Part shown: piece by piece, positions 61,433-64,000 of the stretch | Layout: every line of letters starts with the position of its first letter | How positions within the stretch are numbered: the first letter of the stretch is position 1 | Source of the DNA: Marinobacter sp. F3R08 | Lineage (GTDB): Bacteria > Pseudomonadota > Gammaproteobacteria > Pseudomonadales > Oleiphilaceae | Direction of reading: 5' to 3' | Assembly (NCBI RefSeq): GCF_018860425.1 | Contig: NZ_JAHKPI010000025.1 | Coordinates: 404,524 to 468,523, forward strand | Length of the DNA stretch: 64,000 nt | The notes under the pieces: generated by a model | Told to the model about the DNA's origin: nothing | Seen by the model: the letters and a program-made list of their open reading frames with translations, nothing else | The model's database searches: none | Program-made: the position numbers and the translations under genes

Positions 61433-62623
61433 ATGCCTGACTGTCCGTTAGTGATCATTACCGGGGCAGATACTCCCACCGGTCTTACTACTGCGCGCGC
61501 GTTAAGAAGCTTGCAGGTTACGGTTTGTGGTGTTTTTCAGGAAAGAGAAGCAGCTTCAATTCAGTCCGGGTACTGGGATCAATTGATTTATTTGCCCGGC
61601 AGCCCGGATGAACAGCTTGAGGCGCTGATCGAAAAAGCCAAAGGGGCGGAATTCCCCGAGCGCTCCATATTACTTTTTTCACAGGATAGCCACGTAATCT
61701 CTGCCTGGGCGGTGAATGAAGAACTAGGCCGATATTTTACTGTGCCCATCCCGCCTCAGGGAAAGGGAGCAATAATGATGGATAAAACACTATTCCATCA
61801 ATGGGCGATTGAGAATGAAGTTGACGTGCCGCAATCCGAAATTGTGAACAGCCTTGAAAGTCTGAAAAGCTTGGCGGCGAATTTAAGTTTTCCCTGCATA
61901 TTGAAACCGTTGGTGCGCACATCCGCGTGGGATGGTGTGCATAAGAATAAGAAGTTTTTCTTGTTGAACTCAAAACAAGAGTTGCACGAGCTTGTAGAGT
62001 CTTCAGACCCATTTAGCCTTTCGGATCGCTATATTCTCCAGGAATGGATTCCCGGAGGAGACACAGAGGTTTTTTTCGTACTTTTTGCTTTTGATGAGAA
62101 CGGCGTGGTGCTTGCCGAATACGCTGGCCAGAAGGTATGGCAATGGCCGCCTCTGGGTGGGTCTACAGCCGTATGCCGTTTAATTGAAGAACCTCAGTTG
62201 ATTTCGCTGGCAAGAACCATTGCCGGCAAGTTGGAAATGACAGGTCTCGGGTCTATCGAGTTTAAACGTGACTCAAGAACCGGGAAGTTTCTCGTCACAG
62301 AGCCAACGGTGGGACGAAATGACTATCAATCTGGCGTAGCTTTGAGTGATGAAAATAACCCAACAGCGGCTCTGGTAATAAATTCCTTGGGACTTCAGAG
62401 GGAGTGCCGTATTGCTAAAAAGGCAAAGAGGAATTGTTTTTGGATAGATGAGTTGTCAGCGTACAGGTACGCCAAATCAAAAGGGCTGCTAAAGGCTGGC
62501 TTTCAATTAATCAGAGCGCTAGGTGCTGCTCGCCATTTTCAGTTTTTGTATTTTGATTGGCGGGACAGAAAACCGTTTCGGGTACATCTGAAAAAAACGC
62601 TTTCCAGGAAGCACCGCACATGA
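61433..62623 (+). CDS. ATP-grasp family ligase
   Basis: A 396-aa carboxylate-amine ligase-like protein. The N-terminal pre-ATP-grasp domain has LVIITGADTPTGLTTARAL; the ATP-grasp core includes CILKPLVRTSAWDG, RYILQEWIPGGDTEVFFVLF and, for metal ligands, GLGSIEFKRDSRTG with TEPTVGRND. It starts immediately after the asnB stop and overlaps the next gene by ATGA. It may form an amide between a carboxylated sugar and an amino acid, or ligate another small acid. The substrate cannot be inferred from sequence. Confidence 0.85.
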   Translation: MPDCPLVIITGADTPTGLTTARALRSLQVTVCGVFQEREAASIQSGYWDQLIYLPGSPDEQLEALIEKAKGAEFPERSILLFSQDSHVISAWAVNEELGRYFTVPIPPQGKGAIMMDKTLFHQWAIENEVDVPQSEIVNSLESLKSLAANLSFPCILKPLVRTSAWDGVHKNKKFFLLNSKQELHELVESSDPFSLSDRYILQEWIPGGDTEVFFVLFAFDENGVVLAEYAGQKVWQWPPLGGSTAVCRLIEEPQLISLARTIAGKLEMTGLGSIEFKRDSRTGKFLVTEPTVGRNDYQSGVALSDENNPTAALVINSLGLQRECRIAKKAKRNCFWIDELSAYRYAKSKGLLKAGFQLIRALGAARHFQFLYFDWRDRKPFRVHLKKTLSRKHRT

Positions 62624-63291
62624 GCGCAGTAGGTCGTATTTTTCGTCGGGCATTTCAGTTTGATCTGGATGCCTATTTTCTGTTTTCTGATTCATTAAAA
62701 CGCGAACTCTTGGCGCAATACTCGGGTGCTTCCCCTGAAAGCCTGTCCGCCAAGTTCAAAATCGTTGAAAAACCTTCAGAAGATGAATCGTTGATAGATC
62801 TCTGCAAAGAGGGCGATTATTTCGGCTCGACAGATCAGGCTATAAAGAGAAATCTGGCGCTCACTTCTGACCGTGAAGATAAATGCATTGTTGCAGAGCA
62901 TGAAAACCAGTATGTGGCAATGAGCTGGGTTTCATTGGGAAGGAAGAGCCTGTGGCCTTCCTTTGCGCAGCTCCCACTCTCCCAGGAAAATTCGGGTCTC
63001 CTCCACCTGAGTTACGTAAAGCCGGAGTATCGTGGTCATTGCCTGCAAAGATTTCTTGATTTGCATCGCAAGCACTTCTTGGCGGAGCATGGCTTTGCAC
63101 AGTCGGTAAGCTTTGTCGGCGTTAATAATCTCAGTTCGGTAAGAAACTCAATGGCTTGTAATGAGAGTTTCAAACTGATTTATCACGTTTCTGTTGACAT
63201 CCCAGGGCGGGAAAAACTGAATTTCTTTCCAAAATGGAACCAGGAACAATGGAAATCGTGCAGGGCCCATGCAGAAAGGTGGATGCCTTGA
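62620..63291 (+). CDS. GNAT-like acyltransferase
   Basis: A 223-aa protein starting at the ATG of the ATGA overlap at 62620. The GNAT fold is suggested by CIVAEHENQYVAMSWVSLG, LHLSYVKPEYRGHCLQRFL (the acyl-CoA pyrophosphate loop with RGHC) and VNNLSSVRNSMACNESF. The match to the consensus loop is imperfect. In company with AsnB and the ATP-grasp ligase it probably adds an acyl group to an amino sugar or amino acid of the polysaccharide. It ends in a TTGA overlap with the last gene. Confidence 0.65.
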   Translation: MSAVGRIFRRAFQFDLDAYFLFSDSLKRELLAQYSGASPESLSAKFKIVEKPSEDESLIDLCKEGDYFGSTDQAIKRNLALTSDREDKCIVAEHENQYVAMSWVSLGRKSLWPSFAQLPLSQENSGLLHLSYVKPEYRGHCLQRFLDLHRKHFLAEHGFAQSVSFVGVNNLSSVRNSMACNESFKLIYHVSVDIPGREKLNFFPKWNQEQWKSCRAHAERWMP

Positions 63292-64000
63292 GCACGTATT
63301 TGAATCAAGCTTCAAGCGAGAATAGCGGAATGTTAAACGACAAGCCCCTGATCAGTATTATTACGCCGACCTACAATCGTGCGGACTTTATCGCAGAGGC
63401 TGTGCAAAGCGTTTTGGATCAGACCTACCAGAACTTTGAACATCTCATCGTGGATGATGGCTCGAACGATAATACCCGGGAAGTACTGAGCCCGTTTCTT
63501 GAGGATGACCGTTTTAAGTATTTCTATCAGGAAAATCAAGGTCAGAGCGTGGCACGGAACCTGGCTCTCAAGCATGCTCGGGGCGATTTTATCTGTTTTC
63601 TGGACTCGGATAACGCCTGGCTACCAATTCATCTGGAATCACTATTAGCCGCATTTCAAGAGACTCCAGATGTCGATATTGTGTATGGAGATGGCATCAC
63701 AATCGACGAAAAGGGTAATGAACTTCGCCGGAAGAACATAAAAAGACATTCCGGATACATTGCTTTCCAAATGCTCAAAGACAATTGCGTTGGCATGAAT
63801 ATGACGATGGCACGACGCAGGTGCTTTGACGAGATGGGGGGGATGAGTGGCAAGCGCAAAGTGGCGGATGATTATGATCTATGGCTTAAATTTTCATCTC
63901 GTTACCAGTTCAGATATGTTCCCCGGTATCTCGCTTATTATCGAGTAATGGCGGATCAGATTTCTTCTAATAAAGAGGCTCGTTTCGAGACTAACGAGTC
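63288..64000 (+). CDS. Family 2 glycosyltransferase, truncated by the window end
   Basis: The reading frame is open from TTG 63288 to the last base, about 237 codons. TTG at 63288 overlaps the preceding stop and has AAAGGTGG before it; an in-frame ATG at 63330 is the alternative. The GT-A domain shows PLISIITPTYNRADFIAEAV, HLIVDDGSNDNTREVL, the DxD motif CFLDSDNAWLP and KVADDYDLWLKFSS. It resembles the GT2 enzyme at 55825. The C-terminal end is not in the window. Confidence 0.88.
   Translation, partial: MSTYLNQASSENSGMLNDKPLISIITPTYNRADFIAEAVQSVLDQTYQNFEHLIVDDGSNDNTREVLSPFLEDDRFKYFYQENQGQSVARNLALKHARGDFICFLDSDNAWLPIHLESLLAAFQETPDVDIVYGDGITIDEKGNELRRKNIKRHSGYIAFQMLKDNCVGMNMTMARRRCFDEMGGMSGKRKVADDYDLWLKFSSRYQFRYVPRYLAYYRVMADQISSNKEARFETNE

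Overview
The window looks like chromosomal DNA of a marine gammaproteobacterium, most probably Marinobacter or a close relative. This rests on recalled family relationships (a methylcitrate operon of the prpB-prpC-acnD-prpF type, an exosortase-A (XrtA) type exopolysaccharide locus, a THxN-type PEP-CTERM protein, a Tat-dependent OpgD and a phnCDEE transporter); no database search was possible. I see no insertion sequence, phage gene, CRISPR array or rRNA. One tRNA (Val, GAC) is present.

Layout. 1-4559: phosphonate/phosphite-type ABC transporter (phnD, phnC, two phnE) followed by a HAD-family hydrolase, with a candidate Pho box upstream. 4829-9069 (minus strand): tRNA-Val with its own promoter, an EamA-type permease, a secreted lipase with an unrecognised membrane-anchored partner, and a YceI-family periplasmic protein. 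9056-15190: a compact group of a CDP-alcohol phosphatidyltransferase, a zinc-type dehydrogenase, a 6-pyruvoyl-tetrahydropterin-synthase-like protein with altered metal and catalytic positions, a glycosyltransferase-methyltransferase fusion, a flippase-like membrane protein and a RibD-type reductase. This is my best candidate for an undescribed pathway, possibly a pterin-like or glycosylated small molecule. 15340-23641: an 80-aa unknown, galU, an orphan outer-membrane barrel and osmoregulated periplasmic glucan genes (opgG, a 96-aa unknown, opgH, opgD); GalU makes the UDP-glucose that OpgH uses.

23642-36267: propionate catabolism (2-methylcitrate cycle). A GntR regulator with three TTGTNNACAA inverted repeats in its promoter precedes prpB, prpC, acnD and prpF. 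prpD lies about 4.4 kb further on. Between prpF and prpD sits a cassette with a PEP-CTERM protein behind a sigma-54-type promoter, a PEP-CTERM-associated N-acyl amino acid synthase and a vanillyl-alcohol-oxidase-type flavoprotein.

36484-64000: a large exopolysaccharide locus, almost all on the plus strand. Its first part has XrtA-locus hallmark genes: initiating sugar-phosphate transferase, export lipoprotein, chain-length protein, a degenerate BY-kinase-like ATPase, an outer-membrane barrel and a deacetylase. The rest holds glycosyltransferases, an O-acyltransferase, a CapK-like adenylate-forming enzyme, a CapA-like phosphoesterase, a secreted LamG-like protein, an O-antigen polymerase/ligase, a Wzx flippase, an AsnB amidotransferase, an ATP-grasp ligase and a GNAT-like protein. 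Together they describe Wzx/Wzy-type assembly of a decorated polysaccharide. No exosortase gene is visible here. The last glycosyltransferase runs off the window end.
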